Shown here one piece after another: positions 1 through 10,060 of a stretch of DNA of 64,000 nucleotides. The stretch comes from CAWGYQ01 sp963817395 (GTDB lineage: Bacteria > Acidobacteriota > Vicinamibacteria > Vicinamibacterales > CAVPJW01). Position 1 is the first letter of the stretch; each line of letters opens with the position of its first letter. The DNA lies in contig CAWFOC010000003.1 in NCBI GenBank assembly GCA_963817395.1, positions 620,001 to 684,000 on the forward strand. The letters are read 5' to 3'. The notes under the pieces were generated by a model. It saw only the letters and a list, made by a program, of their open reading frames with translations. It had not been told where the DNA came from and did not search any database. The translations under genes were made by a program, and so were the position numbers.

Positions 1-1015
1 GGCTGTCGTCGACCCAAAGGGGCAGGGAGGCTCGACAGCCTGGCCCTCTTTCATGCTGTTCAAGCGCCTCACGATAGAGGCGACACATTCGACCGGTGAG
101 GGGGGTGCCGTCCGGGAGTGCGCTCCACCCGTAGGGCAATCTGGACTCGCGTTCGTGACCCGCCTGCAGCAGACAGGCGACTGATACTCGCGGCAAATTC
201 GATCTAATGCCGCGTTCTCGCTCAACAGGATGCGCGGCTGATGTCCCTGGTGCTTGGAAAGCAGGTGGGGCTTGCTCACGTCGAAGCCGCTGAAGTGAAA
301 GAAGCCAAGCGGCCGGTCGTCGACGGTGTACCCGTCTGGGCCCCAGGCGAGGCGTCGCGAGTGCAGGTTCCAGTACGCGACGTTGTAGGAACAATCCCTC
401 AGGACGACGTGATCGAAAAACGCAGGCACGAAGTCCACCCACCGTTGATCCGTGAACATCATGCGGGAGGGATCCGATCGTGCTCCGCGCCGGGTCTTCG
501 ACCACCACCACTCGAGAAATGCCTCGGAGCCTGGACCGACGGCGATGAAGCCGAGGTTGAAGATTCCAGACGCGAGGATCTGGAAGTCATCGATTCGTCG
601 CCCGTCGGATGGCAGCGATATCGTCGTATGTGGCGTGAGCACAATCGAATGGCTGCGTGCCAGTCGTGACGCTTCGTCCAGCGACCCGTACACTCGAATA
701 TCCGGATCGAGATAGATGAGGACGCCGCCGATTTCACGACGAAGATGGCGAAGGAATGCCGGCTTGACGGCCGTGGCCAGCTCGGTGACGTCGTAGATAG
801 GCGGCGAGGCGACCAATCTCGGCTCGTTCCAGCCCGATGTCACTCAACCGGTAGCAGTCGAACCGTTCGGCGCTCGCGTCGAACTCGCATGACTCGTCGT
901 CGATCAGGAGGAGGACGAACGAGCTGGCGGGATTGTGCGTCAGGAACGAATCGGCCAGTACGCGGACGTGTGCGATGTAGTTGCGGGCCGCAATCGTGCA
1001 GGCGGTGGTGGTCAT
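1..1015 (-). CDS. Glycosyltransferase-like protein (nucleotide-diphospho-sugar transferase fold), partial, frame-broken
   Basis: Starts at ATG 1015 and runs off the left edge, so the C-terminus is not seen. The N-terminus (MTTTACTIAARNYIAHVRVL, then a FVLLLIDD strand) and the YLDPD motif near 715-705 resemble glycosyltransferases that act on nucleotide sugars; YLDPD would be the DxD metal site. Later the segments FNLGFIAV, WWWSKTRRG and PYGWSALPDGTPL continue the same fold. The frame breaks near 800: deleting one T between GCCGCC and ATCTAC restores the reading. It breaks again near 178, where the change is -1 (or +2). Both breaks look like consensus errors. The substrate is unknown. It is divergent from the receiver gene at 1199, with 183 bp between the starts. 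Confidence 0.6.
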
Positions 1016-1198
1016 ACGAAAGACGAGTGGACGCTGGTCATCGGTCACCACGCCGGCTGCTCGAGAGCGTTCGGCAGCCCGCTCATTCTACACGCGGTGG
1101 AGGCAACTGGCATGTCCGTTCGCACGAGCGCCGGCGTGTGGTCGGATGGTGGCGGTCGGGCATTCGCTCCAGTCAGTGCAGCTTCTAGAGCATTGGCC

Positions 1199-1618
1199 AT
1201 GACTCCAGCACCACGACCTCGCGTACTGCTGGCGGATGATTATGAAGGGATCCTCACCGCGTTGCGGCGCATCCTCGAGCCCTCGTGCGAGGTCGTCGGT
1301 TGCGTGACAGATGGCGCCGCACTCCTCGAAGCAGCCGCGAGACTCGAGCCCGATGTGATCGTGCTCGACATCGCCATGCCCGAGATCAGCGGACTGGAGG
1401 CCTGCCGTCAGATCAAGCAGATCGCTCCTCAAACCACAGTCGTCATTCTCACCGCGGCCGACGATGCCGTAGTCCGGCGGGAAGCGTTCAAGGCGGGAGC
1501 TTCGGCGTTCGTGCTGAAGTGTGCGGTCGCGGATGAGCTCTCGGGCGCCATCCAGAAGGTGTTCGTCGCAGAACAGCGTGCAGCGGCGGCGAACCAGGAC
1601 GGTCCGACCGAGCCGTAG
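1199..1618 (+). CDS. Single-domain response regulator (receiver only)
   Basis: 139-residue protein from ATG 1199. It contains a complete receiver domain: acidic pair in LLADDYE, phospho-acceptor Asp57 in VIVLDIAMP, Thr in VVILTAAD and the conserved Lys in FVLKCAV. The domain looks like the NarL type, but no helix-turn-helix follows; the last 20 residues are Ala/Gln-rich. It should therefore act by protein contact or phosphotransfer rather than by binding DNA. It lies tail-to-tail with the PAS kinase at 1630-3045, only 11 bp apart, and that kinase is the obvious candidate partner. No strong Shine-Dalgarno sequence precedes the start, so an upstream start remains possible. Confidence 0.8.
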   Translation: MTPAPRPRVLLADDYEGILTALRRILEPSCEVVGCVTDGAALLEAAARLEPDVIVLDIAMPEISGLEACRQIKQIAPQTTVVILTAADDAVVRREAFKAGASAFVLKCAVADELSGAIQKVFVAEQRAAAANQDGPTEP

Positions 1619-1629
1619 ACGCCCCACGC

Positions 1630-3045
1630 TCACATCGGACGCGCTGCGCGGAGCGGCACACGGACTTCGATGCGGGTGCCCCCACCAGGCTTCGACGTCA
1701 CGCCAAGCTGCCCCTGCACCAGGCGCACCCGTTCCCGGATGCTCACGAGCCCCAATGTGTCCTTCTTCCTGACGGCGACCACGTCGAAGCCCGCTCCGTC
1801 ATCGACAATGCTGAGAACGATTTCGTTGCCGAAGGTCGTCAGCTTCAGCCCGGCGCGGGCGGCGCCGCTATGCCTCACCACGTTCTGCAGCGCCTCCTGC
1901 GTCACCCGATAGAGGCACAGCGCCACGCCGGGCGCCAGCGAGTCCGGCAGCTCGGCGATCTCGACATCCACTGGAATGTGGCGCGCCTCGGACAACTCGT
2001 GGCAGAAGCCGCGAATCGAAGCCTCGAGCCCGATCTGCGTCAATCTGGCTGGATGGAGCTCGTGGGAGACGCGATGCAACTCCGATGCAACCTCGCCCGA
2101 CTGTGTCGAGAGCGACGCGATCTGTTCCCGAATGTCCGCCGGCGATCCCTCGAGCCGCTGCCTCAGCATGCCGAGCTCGGCGGCCAGCAGACTGACTCGC
2201 TGGGCGATGTCGTCGTGCAGCTCACGCGAGATCCGGATGCGCTCCTGTTCGTGGGCGTCGATCAAGCGTCCGCCCAGATCGTGCAGCTCCTGCTCCACCC
2301 GGTGACGCTCAGTGAAATCGACGAACACGCCGAGCATCCGAAGAGGCTTTCCGTTTCTCAACGCCCTGCCCTTGCCCAGCACCCATCGCTCGACCTCGTC
2401 GAAACCGACGACGCGAAACACCATTTCGTAGGATTCGCCCTTCGCCATGGCATCCGTCATCGCGACGGATACGCGGTTGCGATCGGAGGGGTGCAGCAGC
2501 TCGAGAAAGGAACGGAGTGAAGGGCCCTTGGCGCCGGCCACGTCGCCGAGAATGCGATGCGTTTCGGGCGACCAGCTCATGGCGCCGCTCGGGACGTGCC
2601 AGTCCCACGTACCCATGCTCGCGGCCTCGAGGGCGAGCGTCAACCGCTCCTCGTTCTGTCTCAGCGCCTGCTCCGACTCTTTGCGCTCGGTGATGTCCCG
2701 GCAGACATAGAGCGTGGTCCCTCGCCGGATCGCGACCTCTTTGATGTGGACGAGCAAGGCACGGTGCGTGCCTTCCTTGGTCACGATCTCGTGCTCGATA
2801 TTCCGGATCTCGTGCTCTGCTGTCAGCTGCTTTCGATCGACCAGCTCGCGCCCGAGAAGCTGGGAAATGCCGTTCATCGCACGGACCTCGTCGGGTCCGT
2901 ATCCGAAAATCACGTCGACATTGGGGCAGATGAAGGTGAAGACGCCGTCATCGTTGGTGATGAACACGGCGTCCGACATGTTGAGCAGCGTGATGCGGTG
3001 CAGCTCCTCCGACTCGTGCAACGCCAGCGAAACCGCGTCGTCCAT
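1630..3045 (-). CDS. PAS-PAS sensor histidine kinase, NarX/DesK type (HisKA_3)
   Basis: 471 residues, no signal peptide or membrane segment, so a cytoplasmic sensor. Two PAS domains are visible (about residues 15-125 and 135-250), the second ending in a PAC-like stretch. They are followed by a HisKA_3 dimerisation helix with phospho-acceptor His277 (ISRELHDDIAQRVSLL). The ATPase domain has the N box (TQEALQNVVRHS) and G1 box (VDDGAGFD). This kinase class normally pairs with NarL-type receivers, which fits the convergent receiver gene next door. The signal is unknown. The start at 3045 is an ATG just before the first PAS helix. Confidence 0.85.
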   Translation of the reverse strand: MDDAVSLALHESEELHRITLLNMSDAVFITNDDGVFTFICPNVDVIFGYGPDEVRAMNGISQLLGRELVDRKQLTAEHEIRNIEHEIVTKEGTHRALLVHIKEVAIRRGTTLYVCRDITERKESEQALRQNEERLTLALEAASMGTWDWHVPSGAMSWSPETHRILGDVAGAKGPSLRSFLELLHPSDRNRVSVAMTDAMAKGESYEMVFRVVGFDEVERWVLGKGRALRNGKPLRMLGVFVDFTERHRVEQELHDLGGRLIDAHEQERIRISRELHDDIAQRVSLLAAELGMLRQRLEGSPADIREQIASLSTQSGEVASELHRVSHELHPARLTQIGLEASIRGFCHELSEARHIPVDVEIAELPDSLAPGVALCLYRVTQEALQNVVRHSGAARAGLKLTTFGNEIVLSIVDDGAGFDVVAVRKKDTLGLVSIRERVRLVQGQLGVTSKPGGGTRIEVRVPLRAARPM

Positions 3046-3286
3046 CCTCGTGCCTCCGCCCGGATTAACGCGCCATTATCATCGATCGCCAATTTTGGGA
3101 AGCCGAACGCGACATTGATGTCGGGCGCTCAGAAGTACTCCTGGCGCCGGGCGGGGGTGGGGGGCCCAGATGGGCTGTCACGCCGGGCGGCGATCGACTA
3201 GAATCCTAGCTCTGCCGGGCGTTCCCGGGGCGCGTCGTGCACAGTTCGACGGTCGCGCCATTCCCGCCACTTTCTGGAGCCGTTGA

Positions 3287-6200
3287 ATGACACGAGTCGT
3301 CGTGTGGTCGCTCGGGCTCGTGCTCGCCTCGGCCATCCCCGGTCACTCACAATCACCTCCGCCTGGGCCCCAACCACCCGCAGCCGCGATCCGGCACGCG
3401 GAGGAGGGGCGGCCGCTCGTTCGTCTGTACCAGCCGCTCGACATCGGCGGCGGCAGTCAAACGTGGGTCATCCTGCAGGACCGTCGTGGCGTGCTTTACA
3501 CCGGCCTCAACAGCGCGGTGCTGGAGTACGACGGCGCGTCCTGGCGCCGGATCCCCGTCGGCACCACCGGCGGCGTTGTGCGGGCGCTCGCCCTCGCCGA
3601 CGACGGCCGCATCTATCTGGGGACGACCGGCCTGGTGGGGTATCTGGCGCCCGATGCGACGGGGACCACGCAGTTTGTTTCGTTGACCGATCACGTGCCG
3701 CCCGACGCGCGCGCGTTCGACGATGTTTACCGTGTGTTCGTCACCAGCCGCGGCGTGTTCTTTCAGACTGACAGTGCGCTGTTCCGGTGGGCCGACGGGA
3801 AGATGACGGTCATCAAGCCGGCGTCGCGATTCAATCGTGCCTCGCTCGTCGACGACCGCATCTATCTCACGACGCCGGAAACGGGCCTGAACGTTCTCGA
3901 AGGCGCCACGTTCCAGACCTTGCCGGGCACCGAACGGCTGAAGAGCGAGCCCTACCCGGTTGTCTTGCGGTATGACGACAACCGGTTGCTCATCGGAACA
4001 AGGCAGAATGGGTTCTTTCTCTACGACGGCGTCAGGCTGGAACCATTTCAGACCGACTTCGACGCACTCTTCGCCTTCGGGGTCTATCGGGGATTCGTGC
4101 TGCCAGACGGGACCTTCGCCATCGCGACCACGGGCGCGGGCATGGCGATCTTCGACCGACAGGGGCGTCGGGTCATGGCGGCGAGTCGCGCGAACGGGCT
4201 GCCGTCCGACACGGTCTATTTTCTGATGCCCGACCGCGAGGGCGCGTTGTGGCTCGGTCATGACAATGGTCTGACACGGATCGAGACCCCTTCCCCGCTG
4301 TCTTACTTTGACCAGTCCGATGGACTCGCGAGCACCCCGGTGGGGGCCGCGCGCATCGATGGCCGGCTGTATCTCGCGCTCCAGTCCGGGCTCCGTTACC
4401 TGACACCCGCTGGCAACGGTAATGACCGAGCGCGCTTCACCGAAATTCGTGGCAGCGGCGGATCTCAGTGCTGGGCCATCACAAGGATGGAAGATGCCGG
4501 GCGACGAAGGCCCGCGGCTATCGTTGCCGCCTGTGGCACGGGCCTCGTTCAGATCGTCGATGGCGCTCGGGTCTCAATCAAGACCCCAACCGATCTGAGT
4601 TTCCAGGTCAGCGCGCTCGCGGTGTCGAAAGCGGATCCGACGCGCGTGTGGCTCGGTCTCTTCGACGGCCTCGCGTCGTTTCGTTGGATCGATGGCCGGT
4701 GGATCGATGAAGGACGCGTGAACGGCATCTCCGACCAGGTGCGCACGCTCTTCGAGAACCCGGACGGCTCGGTCTGGGCCGGCACACAGGACACTGGCGT
4801 GTTGCGGGTCAGCCCTGCCGCACCTCCCTCCTCTTCTGACGCGGAGCGCCCGACCACGCGCCTCGAGCGGTTCGGCACGGAGCAGGGACTGCCGCCGGGG
4901 GGCGTGCAGGTCTTCGATGCCGGCGGCGTTCCGATCTTCCAGACCGGCGTGGATGATCCACACATCGTTCGGTACGAAGCCTCGTCGAACAGATTCGTTC
5001 GAGACCAGGCACTGGACGGCGTCGTCGGCGCCAACCCCGCTATTGGCGCATTCGTCGCCGGTCGACCCGACGGCCGGGTCTATCTCAATTACGGGCGCGA
5101 GACGGCTGTCCTGCGCAAGAAGACGGATGGCAACTGGGACGTGGATCGAGCCACGTTCGCGCGATTGGGAACCACACCGCTGAACGGTATCTTCCCCGAC
5201 ACCGACGCCGTGACGTGGCTGCAATTGGCCGACGGCAGGCTCGTCCGTTTCGACACCGCTCACAAGACGGCGACACCATCAAGCCTTCCAGTGCTCATCC
5301 GCAAAGTGACGCCGACTCATGGGTCGGCGCTCTTTGGCGGCAGCGGGCCGATTCCGACCGGCGTGAAGCTTCCCGCGTCATCGAACGGGCTGCGCTTCGA
5401 GTTCTCGGCCTCGACTTACCTCGATGAAGGCGCCACGCAGTATCAATCGCGCCTGGACGGCCTCGATACCGACTGGTCCGCGTGGACGCGCGAGACGCAG
5501 CGCGACTACACGAACCTCGGATTCGGCGACTACCGCTTCAGGGTTCGCGCGCGCAATGTCACCGGGGCGGTCAGCGACGAAGCCGTGTACGGCTTTGCCA
5601 TTCTTCCGCCGTGGTACCGCACGTGGTGGGCGTACGCCGGCTACCTCGCCCTCGCCATGCTCGCCTTCGGTGGCGCCGCCGCGTTCCAGCGCCGGCGGGT
5701 CGTGGCAAAAGAGCGCCAGCGCGCGCAATTCGCCGAAGCACGGCTACGCGCGGAAGCGGCCGAAACGCTGGCACGCTCGGAGAGCGAGGGGAAGCGCAAC
5801 GTCGAGCTTCTCAGCGAGATCGGCCGTGAGATTACGGCGTCCCTCGATTTCGACACCATCTTCGGGAAGCTCTACGATCGGGTCAATCAACTCGCCGACG
5901 CCGATGTGTTCGGTGTGGGCCTCTATCACCCGGATCGTCACGAAATCGAGTACCGCCTGGCGATCGAGAAGGGCAAGCGTTATGCGCCCTACACGCGCAG
6001 CACTCTCGATCGCGACCAGCTGCCGGTCTGGTGCATCGAGCACCGTGAGGCGGTGTTCATCAACGATCTCCCGGCGGAATACGGCCGTTACATCAGCACT
6101 TACGAGGAGAAGAGCGTCCCTCTCGAAGACGGCTCGATGTCGCAGGAGCCGCAGTCCATCATCTACCTGCCGCTCCTGGCCAAGGATCAGGTGCTCGGCA

Positions 6201-7822
6201 TCCTCGCGATTCAGAGCTTCGAGAAGCACGCCTACACCGAGCATCACCTGAATCTGATGCGCAGCCTGGCGTCGTACACGGCCATCGCGCTCGACAACGC
6301 GAACGCGTATCGGCAGTTGAACGAGCACGAGCAGGAAATTCGCCGCCTGTTCGAGGAAGCCGAGAGTGCGCGCGCCATTGCCGTCGAAGCCGACGCCGCG
6401 AAGAGCGCGTTCCTCTCGACGGTGAGTCACGAGCTGCGCACGCCGCTCACCTCGGTGCTCGGCTTCGCCAAGATCATCAAGAAGCGGCTCGAGGACCGCA
6501 TTTTCCCCCTGGTGCCGACCGAGGACCGGAGGGTGGCGCAGACGATTCAACAGGTGGAAGACAACCTGAAAGTGGTGGTGAGCGAGGGCGAGCGCCTCAC
6601 CAAGCTCATCGACGACGTGCTCGACCTCGCCAAGATCGAAGCGGGCAAGCTCGAATGGCACATGGAGAGCGTCACCCTCGCCGACATCGTCGATCGCGCC
6701 ACGGCCGCCACCTCGTCGTTGTTCGAGCAGAAGGGCCTGCGGCTCGAGAAGCAGATCGCCCCGGATCTTCCGGCGGTCACTGGCGATCGGGATCGCCTCA
6801 TCCAGGTCGTGATCAACCTGATCTCCAATTCCGTCAAGTTCACGGAGGCGGGCACCATCACATGCCGCGCCGTCCAGCGGGGCGGCATGGTTGTCGTCAG
6901 CGTGGCGGATACGGGCGTGGGCATCACGCCGGCGGATCAGCTCAAGGTGTTCGAACGGTTCAAGCAGGTCGGCGACACGCTCACCGACAAGCCGAAGGGC
7001 ACCGGTCTGGGTCTGCCGATCTGCAGGGAGATCGTCGAGCACCACGGCGGACGAGTCTGGGTGGAGAGCGAGATCGGGCGCGGCAGCACGTTCTCCTTCT
7101 CGCTCCCGGTCACCGCCGAGCAGGCGGCGCTCACCGGTGGCGCGCCGGTGGATCTGGCCGCGCTCATCCGCCAGCTGCGCGATCAGGTGATCGTGACGAC
7201 CCCGCGCACGGCCGAGCGTCAGCCGCGCATTCTGGTGGTGGACGACGACCCGAACATCCGTGAGCTGCTGCTTCAAGAGCTGACGGAAACAGGCTACCAG
7301 GTGCGTCTCGCGAGCAACGGCCGGGAGGCGATCAGACTCGTCAGGGAGGAACGGCCGGACCTCGTCCTGCTGGACGTCATGATGCCGGAGATGAACGGGT
7401 TCGACGTGGCGGCCGTTCTCAAGAACGACCCGCAGACGATGGATATTCCGATCGTCATTCTCTCGATCGTGCAGGATCGGGACCGTGGGTTCCGTCTCGG
7501 GGTCGACCGCTATCTCACCAAGCCCATCGACACCGACTTGCTCTTCCGTGAAATCGGCACGCTCATCGAGCAGAAGAAGTCGCACAAGCGCGTGCTGGTG
7601 GTGGACGAGGATGCGTCCACCGTGCGGACGCTCACCGATGTGCTGACCACGCGCGGCTACAGCGTCATGGAGGCGCGCGGCGACGATCTGCTCGCACGCG
7701 CCGTGGCCGTGCAACCCGACATCATCATGCTGAACTCGGTGTCTTCGGCGCGCTCCGACGCCGTGCAGATGCTGCGGTTCGAAAAGGGGATGGAGAACGT
7801 CCTCTTTCTCGTCTACCAGTAA
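3287..7822 (+). CDS. Beta-propeller (Reg_prop / Y_Y_Y) hybrid histidine kinase with GAF and two receiver domains
   Basis: 1511 residues. Order: signal peptide (1-22); periplasmic two-component propeller repeats (about 40-680); Y_Y_Y domain (about 700-770); one membrane helix (about 775-800); short coiled coil; GAF domain (about 850-1010); HisKA with His1048 (STVSHELRTPLT); HATPase (NLISNSVKF, ADTGVGI, GTGLGLPI); receiver 1 with Asp1363 (LVLLDVMMPEMNGFD); and a C-terminal receiver 2. In receiver 2 the acceptor Asp is replaced by Asn1483 (IIMLNSV), so it probably cannot be phosphorylated. The architecture links an outside ligand, often a saccharide in related Bacteroidetes systems, to an intracellular phosphorelay. 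A weak promoter-like TAGAAT (3199-3204) with CTGTCA 18 bp upstream precedes it. The next two genes follow within 10 and 3 bp. Confidence 0.92.
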   Translation: MTRVVVWSLGLVLASAIPGHSQSPPPGPQPPAAAIRHAEEGRPLVRLYQPLDIGGGSQTWVILQDRRGVLYTGLNSAVLEYDGASWRRIPVGTTGGVVRALALADDGRIYLGTTGLVGYLAPDATGTTQFVSLTDHVPPDARAFDDVYRVFVTSRGVFFQTDSALFRWADGKMTVIKPASRFNRASLVDDRIYLTTPETGLNVLEGATFQTLPGTERLKSEPYPVVLRYDDNRLLIGTRQNGFFLYDGVRLEPFQTDFDALFAFGVYRGFVLPDGTFAIATTGAGMAIFDRQGRRVMAASRANGLPSDTVYFLMPDREGALWLGHDNGLTRIETPSPLSYFDQSDGLASTPVGAARIDGRLYLALQSGLRYLTPAGNGNDRARFTEIRGSGGSQCWAITRMEDAGRRRPAAIVAACGTGLVQIVDGARVSIKTPTDLSFQVSALAVSKADPTRVWLGLFDGLASFRWIDGRWIDEGRVNGISDQVRTLFENPDGSVWAGTQDTGVLRVSPAAPPSSSDAERPTTRLERFGTEQGLPPGGVQVFDAGGVPIFQTGVDDPHIVRYEASSNRFVRDQALDGVVGANPAIGAFVAGRPDGRVYLNYGRETAVLRKKTDGNWDVDRATFARLGTTPLNGIFPDTDAVTWLQLADGRLVRFDTAHKTATPSSLPVLIRKVTPTHGSALFGGSGPIPTGVKLPASSNGLRFEFSASTYLDEGATQYQSRLDGLDTDWSAWTRETQRDYTNLGFGDYRFRVRARNVTGAVSDEAVYGFAILPPWYRTWWAYAGYLALAMLAFGGAAAFQRRRVVAKERQRAQFAEARLRAEAAETLARSESEGKRNVELLSEIGREITASLDFDTIFGKLYDRVNQLADADVFGVGLYHPDRHEIEYRLAIEKGKRYAPYTRSTLDRDQLPVWCIEHREAVFINDLPAEYGRYISTYEEKSVPLEDGSMSQEPQSIIYLPLLAKDQVLGILAIQSFEKHAYTEHHLNLMRSLASYTAIALDNANAYRQLNEHEQEIRRLFEEAESARAIAVEADAAKSAFLSTVSHELRTPLTSVLGFAKIIKKRLEDRIFPLVPTEDRRVAQTIQQVEDNLKVVVSEGERLTKLIDDVLDLAKIEAGKLEWHMESVTLADIVDRATAATSSLFEQKGLRLEKQIAPDLPAVTGDRDRLIQVVINLISNSVKFTEAGTITCRAVQRGGMVVVSVADTGVGITPADQLKVFERFKQVGDTLTDKPKGTGLGLPICREIVEHHGGRVWVESEIGRGSTFSFSLPVTAEQAALTGGAPVDLAALIRQLRDQVIVTTPRTAERQPRILVVDDDPNIRELLLQELTETGYQVRLASNGREAIRLVREERPDLVLLDVMMPEMNGFDVAAVLKNDPQTMDIPIVILSIVQDRDRGFRLGVDRYLTKPIDTDLLFREIGTLIEQKKSHKRVLVVDEDASTVRTLTDVLTTRGYSVMEARGDDLLARAVAVQPDIIMLNSVSSARSDAVQMLRFEKGMENVLFLVYQ

Positions 7823-7831
7823 GGAGCCTAC

Positions 7832-8209
7832 GTGAGCCCGACCATTCTGATAGTGGATGACGAAGCGCACCTGCGCATGCTGATACAACAGACGCTCGAA
7901 GAGCTCGAGGACGAAGGCGTGGAGTTGTTGACGGCCTCGAACGGCGAGGAGGCCCTGGCGACCATCGAATCCGTGAAGCCGAAGCTGGTGTTCCTGGACG
8001 TCATGATGCCGAAGCTGAGTGGCTTCGACGTGTGCAGCCGCGCCAAGCAGACCCTTGGCCTGAAGGACGTTTACATCGTCCTGCTGACCGCGAAGGGGCA
8101 GGAATTCGATCGCCAGCGGGGTCAGGAGGTGGGCGCGGATCTCTACATGACCAAGCCGTTCGATCCCGACGCGCTGCTTCAGAAGGCGCGCGACGTGCTC
8201 GGTATGTAG
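7832..8209 (+). CDS. CheY-like single-domain response regulator
   Basis: 125 residues, a complete receiver: DD at 9-10, phospho-acceptor Asp56 (KLVFLDVMMP), Thr in VLLTAKG and Lys in YMTKPFD. There is no output domain. It starts with GTG 7832, preceded by a strong AAGGAG at 7821-7826 that partly overlaps the stop region of the hybrid kinase. The gene sits between that kinase and the PP2C phosphatase, with 9 and 2 bp gaps. It is likely the diffusible receiver of the kinase, passing the signal to the phosphatase. The pairing is inferred from position. Confidence 0.88.
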   Translation: MSPTILIVDDEAHLRMLIQQTLEELEDEGVELLTASNGEEALATIESVKPKLVFLDVMMPKLSGFDVCSRAKQTLGLKDVYIVLLTAKGQEFDRQRGQEVGADLYMTKPFDPDALLQKARDVLGM

Positions 8210-8211
8210 CG

Positions 8212-9793
8212 ATGTCGCGCGCAGGTCTCCGACAGATCATCACCAGGCGGCCCGAGGCGCACGCGCTCGTCTCCGCGATCGTGCAGGCGATCGGGGGCCC
8301 CGTCGCCATCGAGGATGCCGACGGACACCTGCTGCACGGCGAGCACGCGGCCGGGGCGATTGGCGAGCGGTTTGCCGTCAGACACAACGGCACGAGCCTC
8401 GGCTGGGTCACCGGGTCGGCACGAGCGCACGCGGTGGCAACGCTGCTCGAGCACCTGGCCGACCGCGAGGCCGAACGCAAGGCCCTGGGCGGCGAAGTGC
8501 TGCATCTCTACCGTGAGATCAACCTGATTTACAGCTTCTCCGAGAAGCTGGCGGCCCTGCTCGATCTGGAAGCCGTCGCCCGCCTCACGCTGCAGGAAAC
8601 CAGGCACCTGATCCCGGCCACGGACGGCGCGATTCTCCTGCTCGACGACGAGACAGGCACGCTGGCATCCGTCGCCAGCTTTGGCGAGGAGGTGGCGAAG
8701 CTCAACGACCCCGGGCGCGGGCAGGGCATCATCGGCTCTGTGGCGGCAGCCGGCGTCGGCGAAATCGTCAACGACGTGGAACACGACCCGAGGCTCGTGG
8801 CCGGCTCCACGTCGCTCAAGGCGCTGATTGCGGCACCGATGAAGGTGGGCGAACGGGTCATCGGCCTCATCGCGCTCGGCAGTACGTCGCCCACGACATA
8901 CACAGCCGCCGAACGAAAACTGCTGAACACGCTGGCGCTGCAGACGGCGACCGCCATCGAGAACGCGCGGTTGTTCGAGCGCACGATCGAGGCCGCGCGC
9001 GAACGCGAGCGTCTGCTCGCGCTGCAACAGGAAACCGAGCTCGCGCGGGCGAGACTCGAGAGCGAGATGACGCTGGCCGCGCGGATTCAGGCCAATCTGT
9101 TTCCGTCCGAGCTGCCACAGCCGGCGGGCTACCGGCTCGCCGCGCGCAACCGACCCGCCACGGCGCTGCGGCGGGGACTACTACGACGCGCTGATGCGGC
9201 CAGGGCTGGACTCCAACGAGCGCCTGCTGCTCTGCGTGGCGGATGTGTCCGGCAAGGGGCTGCCTGCCGCTTTGCTCATGAGCAACATGCAGGCGACGCT
9301 TCGCGCGCTGCTCGGCCGCATCGACCTGCTGCCGGTTTTGGCCGGCCACGCGAGCGATCTGCTATACGCGGCAACGTCGCCTGAAAAGTATGTGACCGCG
9401 GCGCTGGCCGAGGTGGAGCCCGCCACAGGACGCATCCACTTCGTGGGCGCTGGTCATCTCGACAACATTGTGCTGCGTGCGGGCGGAGGGATTGTGGCGC
9501 TCGCTTCCACCGGCGCGCCGTTTGGTCTCCTCCCGCCGGGACTCCTCTACGAGGAAACCAGCGAGGTGCTGAGCCCCGGTGACGCGCTCGTGCTGTACTC
9601 GGATGGCGTCACCGATGCTCAGGACTCCGCAGGCGAGGAGTTTGGGGAGTCTCGTTTGCGTGAAACCCTGCGTGCCGTGGCGGGTCAATCCCCCGAAGCC
9701 ATCATCGATCGTGTGTTCGATGCCGTCGAAATCTTCGTCGCCGGTACGCCCCAGTTCGACGACATGACGCTGCTCGCAGTGCAGCGTCTGTAA
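8212..9793 (+). CDS. GAF-domain SpoIIE/RsbU-type PP2C serine phosphatase, frame-broken
   Basis: ATG 8212 begins 2 bp after the receiver's stop. A GAF domain covers about residues 110-265. A coiled-coil linker with the usual LAARIQANLFP motif follows, then a SpoIIE-type phosphatase domain with metal-binding motifs GGDYYDAL, VADVSGKGLPAALLM, FVGAGH, YSDGVTDA and FDDMTLL. The frame breaks near 9160; deleting one A in CGCCACGG gives RPARRCGGDYYDAL, the expected family sequence, so this is probably a consensus error. Such phosphatases dephosphorylate anti-anti-sigma factors in partner switching, but no STAS or anti-sigma kinase gene is adjacent. The likely input is the upstream phosphorelay. Confidence 0.85.
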
Positions 9794-10060
9794 CACCCTC
9801 TCGATCGACGGTTCCTGCCCCAAAACTGTCGGCTGGCACTACAGTCTGCGTTCTCGATTGCAGCCCACCCCAGGCATCTCGCCACGGATGGCATGAGCTT
9901 CTAGCTCAACTGTCGTTTCAAATGTTTGCTCTGTGAATCGGCGATTCGTCGCGACCGCCTGGCGCGGAATCCGCAGCGTACGGGCGAAGATGCGCAGAAA
10001 TGCACAGTGGTTTCAGGTTTGCACCAGGATGTGAAACGACAACAACCGATCCACCCTGAG

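Noticed and set aside
5744..7888. A 714-codon open frame antisense to the hybrid kinase, and similar long antisense frames at 42636-44750, 49012-50637 and 52287-53963
   Set aside because: These mirror clearly coding genes and have His/Arg/Asp-rich sequence without motifs. High GC makes stops rare on the other strand.
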